Positions 41,536 to 51,973 of a stretch of DNA of 64,000 nucleotides are shown piece by piece (within the stretch, counting starts at the first letter, position 1; every line of letters begins with the position of its first letter). Source of the DNA: an uncultured Gammaproteobacteria bacterium (GTDB lineage: Bacteria > Pseudomonadota > Gammaproteobacteria > Steroidobacterales > Foliamicaceae); the NCBI GenBank assembly GCA_951828235.1, contig OX639965.1, positions 248,001 through 312,000 of the forward strand, in the 5' to 3' direction. The notes below the pieces were generated by a model, which saw only the letters and a list, made by a program, of their open reading frames with translations, did no database searches and had not been told where the DNA came from. The position numbers and the translations under genes are program-made.

Positions 41536-43932
41536 TCAGTTCACCAGGTTGTCGAAGTTGACGATCACCCTGAGGCCGTAGGTCCGGCGCTCGCCGAGAT
41601 ACGCGTTGTACTGGACGTTCGGCTGACCGACGAGGATGCCGGACACGTACTGCTCGTCGAACAGGTTACGCGCCCACAATTGCACCTCATAGGTTTCGCC
41701 GACAATACCGGCGGTGGCGTTGACGATGGTCCGCTCCGGCGCCCATGACAGGTTAACGGCCTCGGCGTATTGCTTGGACTGGTAGCCCAGGTCCGCGCGC
41801 AGGTAGTACTCCTGGGCAATGGCCAGCACCAGTTCATCACGCCACTCGGCCGATAGCGTAGCCTGCCACTTGGACTGGCGCTCCATCTGGTTGCCGCCGA
41901 TATCGCCGTTGGTCGAGCACACGACGTCGTCGCACACCAGGGGCGTCCGCCCCCAGCGAAGGTCCCGTGTGCCGTCCTTGTACTTGGCATCACCGTAGTA
42001 GGCGGTGCCGCTGACGGTCAGGTTGGCGGTCAATGCAAGCGCGCCCTCCAGTTCGAATCCCGTAGACCTCACATCGCCGAGATTGCGGGTGATGTTGAGC
42101 GGCAGAATCGCCGGGTTTCCGGGATCCTGCGCCGTGATCTGCACGTCCGACCATTCAATCCAGAACAGCGATCCGTTCAACCGCAAGGCCCCGTCCATGA
42201 AAGTGTTCTTGCTCCCTATTTCAAAGGTCCAGTTCTGATCTTCATCAAACGTGCGGTTCTCTTCCAGGAACGCGCTGGGATTGAATCCGCCGGACCTGAC
42301 ACCCCTGGCAGCCGAAACGAACAGCAGCCGGTCGGCGCTCAGGTCGTACTCCCAGGTGATGCGGGGCGTAAACGACTTGAACTCGTTCTCGAAGGTCAAC
42401 CCCGTGAATTCGGCCAATCCGCCCGTCCCGCCGGAGGCCAGGGCACCCTCGAACTTGTCGCTGGAGGCGTAGCGCGCCTCGAAACCGAAACGCGAACGCC
42501 CGTCCATGAACGAATAACTGAGCTCCACAAACGGAGAGATCGATTCTTCCGTTCGCAGTGTGCGCGAAAGAACGGCGTAAATGATGAACGCCGAGCCGTC
42601 CAGGATATCCACCGGCGCTGTCGGCACGCCGGACAGGGGCGGTAGCGTGGAGAAATTCGAGGTGCGAAAATCCTCGTTGTCCGTGTAATAAAGGCCTCCG
42701 GCGACGCGCAAAGGTCCGCCGGTGTTCCAGGAAATACGGATTTCATGCGAGTCCACCTCGAAGTCGCCTATCGGCCCGCTTTCGAAGACACAACCGGGCA
42801 GCGGAGAAGCGAAGGTGCAGCCCGGCAGGGTGTCCTTGTAGCCCAGCGTCTTGCTGTCGGCCTCCATCTGACCGAACACATACTCCACCTCAATCGCGTC
42901 ATTGACACGCCAATTTATCGAAGCACGGAGGAACGACGCATTGAGTTGCCTGGCATATCCCCGCGGATCCGTGGCTACGTTGCGTACGAAGAGCTCGCCG
43001 CAATACAGCCGGTACCATTGACCGCCGCCGCCGAAACCGGGCGTTCCCGCAGGCCGGACATCGGGATTCCACTGGCCGCAGTTCAGATAGTGACTCTCCG
43101 CTTGCAGTTCAGCGAACCAGTTCTGGGCACGGTGCTCGCGGTCAAAGTCATAGTCGTAGTAGGAAAGATCGATAGTGAAGGCGTCATTCGGCGTAATGCG
43201 CACTGCCGCGGTGGCCACCGCACGGTCATACCCGCCCTGCCGGTCGTCGGTCCCCTGATCGAAGTCAATGTCCGCGTAGGGGTGCGGGTTCTCCCACGAG
43301 CCGTCGAACTCGGAATTGTCGAATCCCAGCAGCACCGAAACCACGCCGGGAACAATCGGCCCGGACACGGTGCCCGCCAGGTCGTAGCGCGAATGATTGC
43401 CGGCCACGCCGGTTACATTGATTTCCCACTCGTCGGAGGGCTTCCTGGGAATGTAATTGACCGCTCCCATGAACGCATTGCGGCCGTAGCGCGCGCTTTG
43501 CGGACCTTTCACGACTTCGATTCGCTCCATGTTGACGAAACCAAGATCCGTCACGTAGCTGCGCGGCAGGTATACGCCGTCGAAGAAAAACGACACGTTC
43601 TGCTCGGTGTTGCGGAAACTCGCCACCTGGGTCGTTCCGCGAATCACCGGCATGGTGCCGCCGGAGCCGCCGAAGTCCTCGAAGTTGAACCCGGGGGTGA
43701 ACAGCGCGATGTCGCGCATCTCCTGGATGTTGCGCTTCTGGATTTCCTCGGCGGTGAACGCGGTAATGGCAAGAGGAATGTCCTGAATTACCTCTTCCCG
43801 TTTACGCGCGGTAACCACGATCTCCTCGAGCTGGGCCTCCTGGCCGAAGGCGATATTGACCTGGGTAGGTCCGAACAGGATTGCCGCGGCTACCGCCAGG
43901 CAAATCGGAAGTACGTTGGGATGTTTATTCAT
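41536..43932 (-). CDS. TonB-dependent outer-membrane receptor
   Basis: 798 aa receptor. ATG 43932 is the start because GGGAGGAGA lies just upstream and a signal peptide follows (PICLAVAAAILFGPTQVNIAFG, cleaved near AFGQ). The TonB-box-like LEEIVVTARKREEVIQD precedes the plug (FTPGFNFEDFGGSGGTMPVI, FDGVYLPRSYVTDL, IEVVKGPQSARYGRN). The barrel carries SARGVRSGGFNPSAF and ends YGLRVIVNF. It is 55 bp downstream of the Tat-exported methyltransferase gene on the same strand, with the small protein gene before that, so all three form one transcription unit. The ligand is unknown; co-transcription hints that it is modified by the methyltransferase. Confidence 0.93.
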   Translation of the reverse strand: MNKHPNVLPICLAVAAAILFGPTQVNIAFGQEAQLEEIVVTARKREEVIQDIPLAITAFTAEEIQKRNIQEMRDIALFTPGFNFEDFGGSGGTMPVIRGTTQVASFRNTEQNVSFFFDGVYLPRSYVTDLGFVNMERIEVVKGPQSARYGRNAFMGAVNYIPRKPSDEWEINVTGVAGNHSRYDLAGTVSGPIVPGVVSVLLGFDNSEFDGSWENPHPYADIDFDQGTDDRQGGYDRAVATAAVRITPNDAFTIDLSYYDYDFDREHRAQNWFAELQAESHYLNCGQWNPDVRPAGTPGFGGGGQWYRLYCGELFVRNVATDPRGYARQLNASFLRASINWRVNDAIEVEYVFGQMEADSKTLGYKDTLPGCTFASPLPGCVFESGPIGDFEVDSHEIRISWNTGGPLRVAGGLYYTDNEDFRTSNFSTLPPLSGVPTAPVDILDGSAFIIYAVLSRTLRTEESISPFVELSYSFMDGRSRFGFEARYASSDKFEGALASGGTGGLAEFTGLTFENEFKSFTPRITWEYDLSADRLLFVSAARGVRSGGFNPSAFLEENRTFDEDQNWTFEIGSKNTFMDGALRLNGSLFWIEWSDVQITAQDPGNPAILPLNITRNLGDVRSTGFELEGALALTANLTVSGTAYYGDAKYKDGTRDLRWGRTPLVCDDVVCSTNGDIGGNQMERQSKWQATLSAEWRDELVLAIAQEYYLRADLGYQSKQYAEAVNLSWAPERTIVNATAGIVGETYEVQLWARNLFDEQYVSGILVGQPNVQYNAYLGERRTYGLRVIVNFDNLVN

Positions 43933-43987
43933 CAGTTCTCCTCCCATTCTCATGGGATTGGTTAATTCCTGGCCGGCGCGCTGGTTT

Positions 43988-45166
43988 TCAGGCGTTTCGC
44001 GTAGCGTGTATGGATCCGAGAAACCCCATGCCCTTCTTGGATTTGCGCACGGCAAACCCGGCATTCGCTATTTCATTGGGGAAATGCAGGTCCTGAAACT
44101 CGTAGCGCCACACCTCGTTGTTCCAGCGGTGGTCCCACCAGCGGCGGAAACTGCGATAGGGGGTGGGCGGGCGCTGTTCGGCCGGAAAGTCGATCGACTG
44201 AAACACGCCGCCCGGGCGGGTTATGCGGCGCACTTCCTTCACGATCGCCTTCGTTGCGGACGCCGGAACCTCGTGAAACAGGATGTATGCAAACACCATG
44301 TCGAAATGGCCGTCCGGAAAGCCGGTCTCTTCCGCCAGGGCCTGCACAAAGTGCACGTCCTTGCCGAGATCGGCCGCGCGCATGTGCGCGTAGCGGACCA
44401 TCGGGCCGGAAACATCCACGCCCCAGACCTCCGCGTCCGGAAAGCGGTCCTTAAGCGCAACGGTCAGCCGGCCCGGGCCGCAACCCAGGTCGAGGATGCG
44501 AAGCAGGCGGCCGTCTTGTGGCGGTTCCGCCGTGGAAGCCACCAGCTTCTGCCGCTGGTCCTGGTCGTTGTCCCCCAGGCGGAAGTGATTGGTGCCGTAG
44601 TGATAGATGTAGCCGGCGAAGGGATCGCCCACATAGCCGCCCGGCTGGATGTGGATCTCGTGGGAAGCGTATTCCGGGACCTTGAACCCGGGATCCAGCG
44701 TCACCGAACCCGGGCCAGCCTTGTCGGCGGCGTCCAGCTCGGCCATGTAAGCATCGGCATTAGCGTGGAATTCGTCCTGAATCAGCTTCCAGCAGTGCTG
44801 CTGACCGGTGATCCAGTAGCGAACGCTGGCGCCTACGATGGGGTCGCCTTCCAGGACCGCCTGGACCTGCTCCAGCGGAACGTCGCCCTCGGGGTCAATC
44901 CCTTCGGCCTCGAAGATGGCGTTTGCCCGTTCCTGCGCGGCCCTGCCCAGCGGTCCCTGAGCCCAGGCCCTGAAACCGGTCAGGAACTCATGCCGGCTCT
45001 CCAGATCCAGGCTCGGCAGGCGCTCCTGCATGCCGACGGTGCCGCGCGGCTCCACGTCGTACGGCAGCGAAGGCTGAGGGGCTGTGGAGGCGCGTGCCTT
45101 GCGCGCAGCCGCAGTCGCGGAGAACGCCGCGGCCAGGCCGCCCAGTATCGTGCGTCGGTTCATCAT
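43988..45166 (-). CDS. Tat-exported class I SAM-dependent methyltransferase
   Basis: 392 aa. It opens with a twin-arginine signal (NRRTILGGLAAAFSATAAA, ending near ARAST). After an unrecognised N-terminal region of about 150 residues comes the Rossmann methyltransferase core: motif I ILDLGCGPGRLTVAL, acidic motif II VWGVDVS, motif III FPDGHFDMVFAYILFHEV and post-motif RITRPGGVFQSIDFP. All core motifs are intact. Export of a SAM-dependent enzyme is unexpected because SAM is cytoplasmic; the Arg pair may instead serve to tether it, or the periplasm may receive SAM or a derivative. ATGA overlap with the preceding small gene, and 55 bp to the TonB receptor gene, indicate one operon. Confidence 0.82.
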   Translation of the reverse strand: MMNRRTILGGLAAAFSATAAARKARASTAPQPSLPYDVEPRGTVGMQERLPSLDLESRHEFLTGFRAWAQGPLGRAAQERANAIFEAEGIDPEGDVPLEQVQAVLEGDPIVGASVRYWITGQQHCWKLIQDEFHANADAYMAELDAADKAGPGSVTLDPGFKVPEYASHEIHIQPGGYVGDPFAGYIYHYGTNHFRLGDNDQDQRQKLVASTAEPPQDGRLLRILDLGCGPGRLTVALKDRFPDAEVWGVDVSGPMVRYAHMRAADLGKDVHFVQALAEETGFPDGHFDMVFAYILFHEVPASATKAIVKEVRRITRPGGVFQSIDFPAEQRPPTPYRSFRRWWDHRWNNEVWRYEFQDLHFPNEIANAGFAVRKSKKGMGFLGSIHATRNA

Positions 45167-45567
45167 GAGGCCTCACCTCCCTGCCCGGGAGCGGGCGCTT
45201 CCTGCCCTCTCCGGGGCGGATTGTCCGTGTCGTACCGATTGCGGAACTGCATCATCGGCTGGCCGTCGCCCGAGTAGCCCGCGGTGATCGAACCGAAGGT
45301 CCGCTTGATGAAGCTGTCGCGCTCGGCCCGCCAGGCGGCCTCCTCCTCGGCGCTGGGTCTATACCCCTCGATCATCTCGCGGGTCACCTTGCCGTGATCC
45401 TCCAGCAAGCGCTCCATGATCTTCATGCGCCGGGCTTGTACCCAGAGCTCGGTGCTCACGGATACCAGCGCCGTCATCAGATGATCCATCGCCGGATCCT
45501 TCATGAACGTGGCCTGGTCCGTGTCGGACTTGATGAAATCGGCCGTGTAGCCGGGATTGTCGGTCAT
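45163..45567 (-). CDS. Small helical protein of unknown function
   Basis: 134 aa protein that I do not recognise. It starts at ATG 45567, preceded by GGAGGGG about seven bases upstream. No signal peptide or membrane helix is present, and it has no Cys. It appears all-helical (MDHLMTALVSVSTELWVQARR, MKIMERLLEDHGKVTREMIE), ending in a flexible Pro/Gly-rich tail (DNPPRRGQEAPAPGQGG). The stop overlaps the methyltransferase start (ATGA), so dose is probably matched: a partner, chaperone or assembly factor for that enzyme is a reasonable guess. Confidence 0.75.
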   Translation of the reverse strand: MTDNPGYTADFIKSDTDQATFMKDPAMDHLMTALVSVSTELWVQARRMKIMERLLEDHGKVTREMIEGYRPSAEEEAAWRAERDSFIKRTFGSITAGYSGDGQPMMQFRNRYDTDNPPRRGQEAPAPGQGGEAS

Positions 45568-45593
45568 TTGAACCCCTCCCACTCCACCGAACG

Positions 45594-45599
45594 AGTATA
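45594..45599 (-). promoter_or_regulatory. Putative -10 box of the small-protein/methyltransferase/receptor operon
   Basis: TATACT on the minus strand, about 27 bp before the start codon at 45567. A run of seven T (45611-45617) just upstream may act as an UP-like element. There is no clear -35 match. Confidence 0.35.
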
Positions 45600-45610
45600 C
45601 ACGCGGAGGC

Positions 45611-45636
45611 AAAAAAACCCGCGTTGGAGCGAACGC
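45611..45636 (-). terminator. Possible intrinsic terminator of the winged-helix gene
   Basis: On the minus strand GCGTT and AACGC (45632-45636 and 45621-45625) form a short stem with a six-base loop, followed by GGG and seven T (45617-45611). The stem is weak (5 bp). It lies after the winged-helix gene and before the next promoter. Confidence 0.4.
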
Positions 45637-45643
45637 ATGGGGC

Positions 45644-45668
45644 ACTAGTGTCGTGACACGACACTAGT
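45644..45668. promoter_or_regulatory. Perfect 25-bp palindrome
   Basis: ACTAGTGTCGTG, one central A at 45656, then the exact reverse complement. It overlaps the stop codon of the winged-helix gene and lies about 45 bp upstream of the TATACT box of the next operon. It could be an operator for a dimeric regulator, possibly the winged-helix protein itself, or a transcript-end hairpin. Confidence 0.7.
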
Positions 45669-45960
45669 CGCTACGCTGCGCGTATTCCTGTTCCTTCAGT
45701 CGCCAGGTGACTTCGCCTTCCGCGCCCTGCGTCGAAGAGGACATGACACTTCCTTCACTCTCCAGGTGGCAAAGCAGGCCTTCGACGACAGCGTAGGGCG
45801 GGCTTCCAAAGTTCTCGTCCAGTCCCATCCGCTCGTGAATTTCCGCGGCAGTAAGCCCGGCCGGCTGCCCATGGGAATGAAACAACACGTCCAGGATCGC
45901 TTCGTTCATGTGCGAAAGGCCGATCCGCGTCAGGTGCCTGATTCTTCCTGCGATGGTCAA
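45664..45960 (-). CDS. Winged-helix-like small protein (possible regulator)
   Basis: 98 aa protein starting at TTG 45960, chosen since a perfect AGGAGG lies six bases upstream. The middle MNEAILDVLFHSHGQPAGLTAAEIHERMGL, PPYAVVEGLLCHLESEGSVM and final EGEVTWRLKEQEYAQR fit a winged helix with recognition helix and wing. An upstream ATG-TCT-TGA just before the start is a two-codon frame that could affect initiation. No family is recognised. Its end overlaps the 25-bp palindrome, so autoregulation or control of the following operon is possible. Confidence 0.62.
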   Translation of the reverse strand: MTIAGRIRHLTRIGLSHMNEAILDVLFHSHGQPAGLTAAEIHERMGLDENFGSPPYAVVEGLLCHLESEGSVMSSSTQGAEGEVTWRLKEQEYAQRSD

Positions 45961-46029
45961 GACATTCCTCCTGAGTGGACTGCGCCCGCAAGCGCCATGC
46001 CACTCCGATCAGAGCCGACATTGGGTAAA

Positions 46030-46107
46030 TGGCGCGCCCGGAGAGATTCGAACTCCCGACCTTCTGGTTCGTAGCCAGATGCTCTATCCAGGCTAAGCTA
46101 CGGGCGC
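46030..46107 (-). tRNA. tRNA-Arg(ACG)
   Basis: The minus strand folds as a tRNA: acceptor GCGCCCG (46107-46101) pairs with CGGGCGC (46040-46034). The anticodon stem CTGG/CCAG encloses the loop with anticodon ACG, and the T arm GGGAG-TTCGAAT-CTCTC has one G-U pair. A discriminator G and an encoded CCA end at 46030. ACG would be deaminated to ICG and read CGU/CGC/CGA codons. Confidence 0.95.
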
Positions 46108-46118
46108 GCAGCCGCGCA

Positions 46119-48131
46119 TTATATTAGGCTGCGGGCGTCGGTCTCGGCGCCGGTTCGCGCTGACCCGGGGCGCAGGTAGATCCCCTCGCCGTAGAAGCGC
46201 TCCAGCGAGGCCTTCATCGCGGCGAAATTCGCATATGGGTTGTCCTGAGGATCGCCGGCCCAAAGATCGGCGGGCAGGCCGTGGCCCTTCTCGTACCAGT
46301 CCACGTAGCTGCGCGGCTCGTCCCAGACCGCCAGGTTGGCCGTGGCATTGGCGCGATAGCGTCGCAGCTCGGCCAGGTCCAGGTTGGCCTGAAAGCTCAC
46401 CTTGCCCGAAGTGTCGGCCTCGCCGAGCAAGCGGCCGTCGTAGCCGATGATGCGCGTGTAGCCGCGCAGGAAGGTGCCCGGATGCACGGCGTGCGGGTCG
46501 AAATACTCGCCGCCCGGGCGCGGCGCGAGGATGTAGGCGCCATTGTCATGGGCCCGGGTCATGCGGCACTCCTCCCACGGCCGGCGGCCCGCGCCGTGCG
46601 GGTCGGAAGTGCAGTGAATGATCACTTCCGCTCCGCGTTTCGCCAGCATGTGCGCGGTCTCCGGCACCGTGTGGTCGAAGCACACCATGGCGGCGAGCTT
46701 GCCCAGCGGCGTGTCCACTACCGGGAAGAGCGCGTCGTAGCCCAGTTCTTCGACGAGCCGCGAATAGATGCTGCCAGGCGTCGTGTCCGGCAACTGCCCC
46801 CAGATGTCCGCGCAGTGCAGCTTGCGGTAGTGCAGTATCAGGTCGCCGGAATCGTTGAGGATGAAGGCGGAATTGAACACGCGCTCGGGGAAGCGAGAGT
46901 CCTTCTCGAATGTCGAGCCGGCCACGTACACGCGGTTCCTCTGCGCGAACTCGCTCAGGACGTCCGTCTCCGGCCCCGGATAGGTGATCGCAATGCGTTC
47001 CAGGGTCTTTGGCGTGCGCTTGCCGAAGCCGCCGGAGCCGGTCATGAAGAATTCGGGGAAGCACACCAGCCTTACGTTGGGGATGAAAGCGCTGCGGGCG
47101 GCCAGGCCGATGGCCTCGTCGAGGTTCCGGCGCAGGACTTCCCCGGGATTCGGCGTGTCCATGTGGATCACGCGAAACTCGTTTTGCACCAGCAGCGCCG
47201 AGTACTGGTCCTCGGTCGGCCCGTCAACGCGATTGGCCTGGGCCTGCGCGGCGATCCTGCGCGCGGCTTCTTTCCGCCAGCCGTCGCGGGTCTCCGGCAT
47301 CGCCGGGGCGTCGGCCTCATCGGCAAGGGCGGCCTGCCGGTAGCCGGGGGCGTAGAGCATGCTGCGCATGTACACGGGCTGGTTCATGAACAGCGTGGAG
47401 CGCTTGCGGCGCAGAAACTCGATGCTGAAATCCGGCTTGAGGAAACTCTCGCCCTGGCCGGCCTCTTCAACCGTATGCTGGTCGTGCAGGTACAGCCCCG
47501 AAGCGCAGGGCAAACGCACGTTCACGTCGCCGGAAAGGCGTGAGTGCGGAGTGGCGACCGCGACGTAGGCGGAGCTTTCGTAGGCGCGCGTGCGGCGCGA
47601 GCGGCGGCGGCTGTCGAAACCGGCATCGCGGCGCTCGCGGCAGGGGTTCAGGATCACTTCGGCGCCGTTGTACACAAGCACCCGCGCGTAGTGCGGATAC
47701 AGGACGTCCTCGCCGGCAAGGATGCCGATGCGTCCGAGCGGCGTTTGAACGACGGGCAGGTCGGCGGGCCTGCCCAGCTCGCAGGCCGTATCGCTGAATC
47801 CCTCGAGAATGTCCGGCGTGATCTTCGGGACGCGCAACGCCGTATAGCCGTCCGGCCCCACCACGAACCCCACCGTTTGCGGCTTGTCGGAATGGGCCGC
47901 CAGCACCGGCGCCGCGCCGGCAATGTACACCCCGTAGTATTCGGAAGACGCCCCAATCTCCGCGAGTAGTTCCTGCTCGGGGCGAACCGCATCGGGGGCC
48001 GCCTCGCCCAGGGGCAGCAGCAGCAATCCTCCGCTGATGTCGCCGAATTGCAGGGTGGCGGCCTCGCCCAGACTGAGCAGCCGCGCGCCGGCGGCCTCCG
48101 TGTGCCAGGGTTCCTGAGTGATGATGAGCAT
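46119..48131 (-). CDS. Fused double nitrilase-superfamily protein
   Basis: 670 aa: two carbon-nitrogen hydrolase domains in one chain. The C-terminal domain (from about residue 300) is complete, with Glu in CFPEFFMTG, Lys in LHYRKLHCAD and the nucleophile Cys in AAMVCFDHTVPE. The N-terminal domain keeps the fold (TPLGRIGILAGEDVLYPHYAR, YNGAEVILNPC), but its nucleophile position is Gly or Ala, so it is probably inactive and serves structure or regulation. ATG 48131 is supported by CAGGAGAAG just upstream; the frame runs open further but without coding character. It follows the HpaE-like dehydrogenase after 23 bp, so they form an operon. It may be an amidase or nitrilase for a side chain. Confidence 0.83.
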   Translation of the reverse strand: MLIITQEPWHTEAAGARLLSLGEAATLQFGDISGGLLLLPLGEAAPDAVRPEQELLAEIGASSEYYGVYIAGAAPVLAAHSDKPQTVGFVVGPDGYTALRVPKITPDILEGFSDTACELGRPADLPVVQTPLGRIGILAGEDVLYPHYARVLVYNGAEVILNPCRERRDAGFDSRRRSRRTRAYESSAYVAVATPHSRLSGDVNVRLPCASGLYLHDQHTVEEAGQGESFLKPDFSIEFLRRKRSTLFMNQPVYMRSMLYAPGYRQAALADEADAPAMPETRDGWRKEAARRIAAQAQANRVDGPTEDQYSALLVQNEFRVIHMDTPNPGEVLRRNLDEAIGLAARSAFIPNVRLVCFPEFFMTGSGGFGKRTPKTLERIAITYPGPETDVLSEFAQRNRVYVAGSTFEKDSRFPERVFNSAFILNDSGDLILHYRKLHCADIWGQLPDTTPGSIYSRLVEELGYDALFPVVDTPLGKLAAMVCFDHTVPETAHMLAKRGAEVIIHCTSDPHGAGRRPWEECRMTRAHDNGAYILAPRPGGEYFDPHAVHPGTFLRGYTRIIGYDGRLLGEADTSGKVSFQANLDLAELRRYRANATANLAVWDEPRSYVDWYEKGHGLPADLWAGDPQDNPYANFAAMKASLERFYGEGIYLRPGSARTGAETDARSLI

Positions 48132-48154
48132 GCGCTTCTCCTGAGAGGGCTGTG

Positions 48155-49696
<1,542 letters not shown>

Positions 49697-49717
49697 TCCC
49701 GGGATGGGTGGGCGATA

Positions 49718-51973
49718 TTATCCGCCGCGAAACGGATCGCGCGCCAGTCTCGTCACATTGTTCTGCCATCCCCGCGGAAGCATGCGCCCCCTGAGCGCCC
49801 GCTTGCCCAGGTAGCCCTCCAGCGTCTGGCCGCGCAGCGTCATCTTGCGCTCGCCGCAATGCACGATCAGACGGTCGCGCAGCCCGATTACCGTCGCGGC
49901 GGCCAATCGTTCACTCTTCTTCAGTCCAATCAGAAGCACGCCCCGGCCGGACGCGGCCTCCGGTAATTCCTCCGCGGGGAACAGCAGCAGTCGTCCGTCC
50001 TCGGATACGGCTGCCACACGGCTGTCCGACTCCAGCGCCGGGACCGGCATCAGTGGACGGGAATCCTCAGGCAGGTTAAGGAACGCCTTGCCCGAACGCG
50101 AACGCGAGAACAGCTTGCCGGTATTGGCCAGAAAACCGTGACCACGGTTTCCGCAAACCAGCCAGCGCGATTGCGGATCGCCCCCGAGCACGCCGACAAA
50201 GCGGGCCCCGTCGGCCACGTTGAAACGGCTGGACAGCGGTTCCCCGTGAGTGCGGGCCGACGGAAGGCTGTGCGCCGGCAGCGTATAGACGCGCCCCTCG
50301 CTGCTCAGGAACACGACCTGCTGGTTCGACTTGCACGGCAGATCGCAGAGAAGCTCGTCGCCGGGACGGAAACTCAAGGACGCGCTGTCGAGTTCATGGC
50401 CCTTGCCGGTCCGGGCGAAACCGTGGCGCGACAGCACGACCGTCACGGGCTCGGCCGGCGTTACGTCCTCGTCCTGAAAGGCGGCGGCCGGCGGGGCGCT
50501 GTCCACGATCCGCGTGCGGCGCTCGTCGCCGTGCGTCTCGGCCAGCTTCCGGAACTCGTCGATCATGAGTCTGTCGAACTTCGACTTGTCGGCCAGTGTC
50601 GTGCGCAGCACTTCGCGTTCGGCCTCAAGTTCGTCCTGTTCCGCCAGCAGCTTCTCCTCCTCGATGCGGGCGAGGTTGCGCAAGCGAATGTTGAGGATGC
50701 CCTCGGCCTGCTCCCTGCTCAGCTTGAAGCGCTCCATCAGCCGGTCCCTGGGATTCTCCTCGTAGCGCACGATGCGGATGACCTCGTCCAGGTTGAGGTA
50801 GGCGATCATCAGGCCTTCCAGGACGTGCAGCCGCATGGAAACCTGGTCTTCGCGATGCTTCAGCCGCCGGCGCAGCGTGGCGCGGCGGAACTTCAGCCAT
50901 TCCACCAGCATGTCGCGCAGGTCGCGCACCCGCGGGCGCCCGTCCTCGCCGATCACGTTCATGTTTACCCGCAGGGACCTTTCCAGGTCGGTGGTGGCGA
51001 ACAGGTGCGCCATCAGGGCATCCGCGTCCACCCGCGCGGAACGGGGCACCAGCACCAGGCGCACGGGGTTCTCATGGTCGCTCTCGTCGCGCAGGTTCTC
51101 CAGCATAGGCAGGCGTTTGGCGCGCATCTGTTTCGCAATCTGCTCCAGCACGCGGCTGCCGGACACCTGCCAGGGCAATTCGTGGACAACCACGGCGCCT
51201 TCCTCGCGCTTCCAGGCCGCGCGCACCCGCAGCACGCCCTGCCCTTTGCGGTAGATCTCACCAATCTCCGCCGCCGGCGTAATCAGCTCTCCGCCGGTGG
51301 GGAAATCAGGCCCCGGAATCAGGCCCAGCAGCGTGTCGTATTGCAGCTTCGGGCGGGCGGCGATCCGCTCCAGCGCCACGGCCAGTTCCCGCAGGTTGTG
51401 CGGCGGGATATCGGTGGACATGCCCACCGCAATGCCCGAGGAACCGTTAATCAGCACGTTGGGCAACTGGGCCGGCAGGAGTTCCGGCTCCTTCAGCGTG
51501 CCGTCGAAGTTGTCGGTCCATTCCACCGTGCCCTGGCCAAGCTCCGCCAGCAGCGTCTGCGCGTAGGCCGTAAGGCGCGCCTCCGTATAACGCATGGCCG
51601 CGAAGGACTTGGGGTCGTCGACCGCGCCGAAGTTACCGTGGCCGTCGACCAGCGGGTGGCGATAGGCGAACGGCTGGGCCAGGTGCACCATGGCCTCGTA
51701 GCAGGCCGAATCGCCGTGCGGGTGGAACTTGCCGATTACGTCGCCGATGGTGCGGGCGCTCTTGCGCGGCTTGGCCGTGGCCGCCAGGCCCAGTTCGCTC
51801 ATCGCGTAGACGATGCGCCGCTGCACGGGCTTAAGGCCGTCGGCCAGATGCGGCAGCGCCCGGTCCAGGATGACGTACATGGAGTAATCCAGGTACGCCT
51901 GCTCGGCGTACTCGGCCAGCGGCCGCGTCTCCGCATTCTCGCGCGGCACCAGGGTGAGTTGCGGGCCGCCCAT
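49718..51973 (-). CDS. parC: DNA topoisomerase IV subunit A
   Basis: 751 aa breakage-reunion subunit of topoisomerase IV, which decatenates daughter chromosomes with ParE. The start is ATG 51973 ([19 protein letters not shown]), overlapping the parE stop by one base (TGATG). The [13 protein letters not shown] and [32 protein letters not shown] segments form the quinolone-contact region; the catalytic Tyr is in [15 protein letters not shown]. The C-terminal part is the short ParC-type beta-pinwheel rather than the long GyrA domain with its GyrA-box. Length matches ParC. It is an essential housekeeping gene; nothing odd was noted. Confidence 0.95.
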   Translation of the reverse strand: MGGPQLTLVPRENAETRPLAEYAEQAYLDYSMYVILDRALPHLADGLKPVQRRIVYAMSELGLAATAKPRKSARTIGDVIGKFHPHGDSACYEAMVHLAQPFAYRHPLVDGHGNFGAVDDPKSFAAMRYTEARLTAYAQTLLAELGQGTVEWTDNFDGTLKEPELLPAQLPNVLINGSSGIAVGMSTDIPPHNLRELAVALERIAARPKLQYDTLLGLIPGPDFPTGGELITPAAEIGEIYRKGQGVLRVRAAWKREEGAVVVHELPWQVSGSRVLEQIAKQMRAKRLPMLENLRDESDHENPVRLVLVPRSARVDADALMAHLFATTDLERSLRVNMNVIGEDGRPRVRDLRDMLVEWLKFRRATLRRRLKHREDQVSMRLHVLEGLMIAYLNLDEVIRIVRYEENPRDRLMERFKLSREQAEGILNIRLRNLARIEEEKLLAEQDELEAEREVLRTTLADKSKFDRLMIDEFRKLAETHGDERRTRIVDSAPPAAAFQDEDVTPAEPVTVVLSRHGFARTGKGHELDSASLSFRPGDELLCDLPCKSNQQVVFLSSEGRVYTLPAHSLPSARTHGEPLSSRFNVADGARFVGVLGGDPQSRWLVCGNRGHGFLANTGKLFSRSRSGKAFLNLPEDSRPLMPVPALESDSRVAAVSEDGRLLLFPAEELPEAASGRGVLLIGLKKSERLAAATVIGLRDRLIVHCGERKMTLRGQTLEGYLGKRALRGRMLPRGWQNNVTRLARDPFRGG

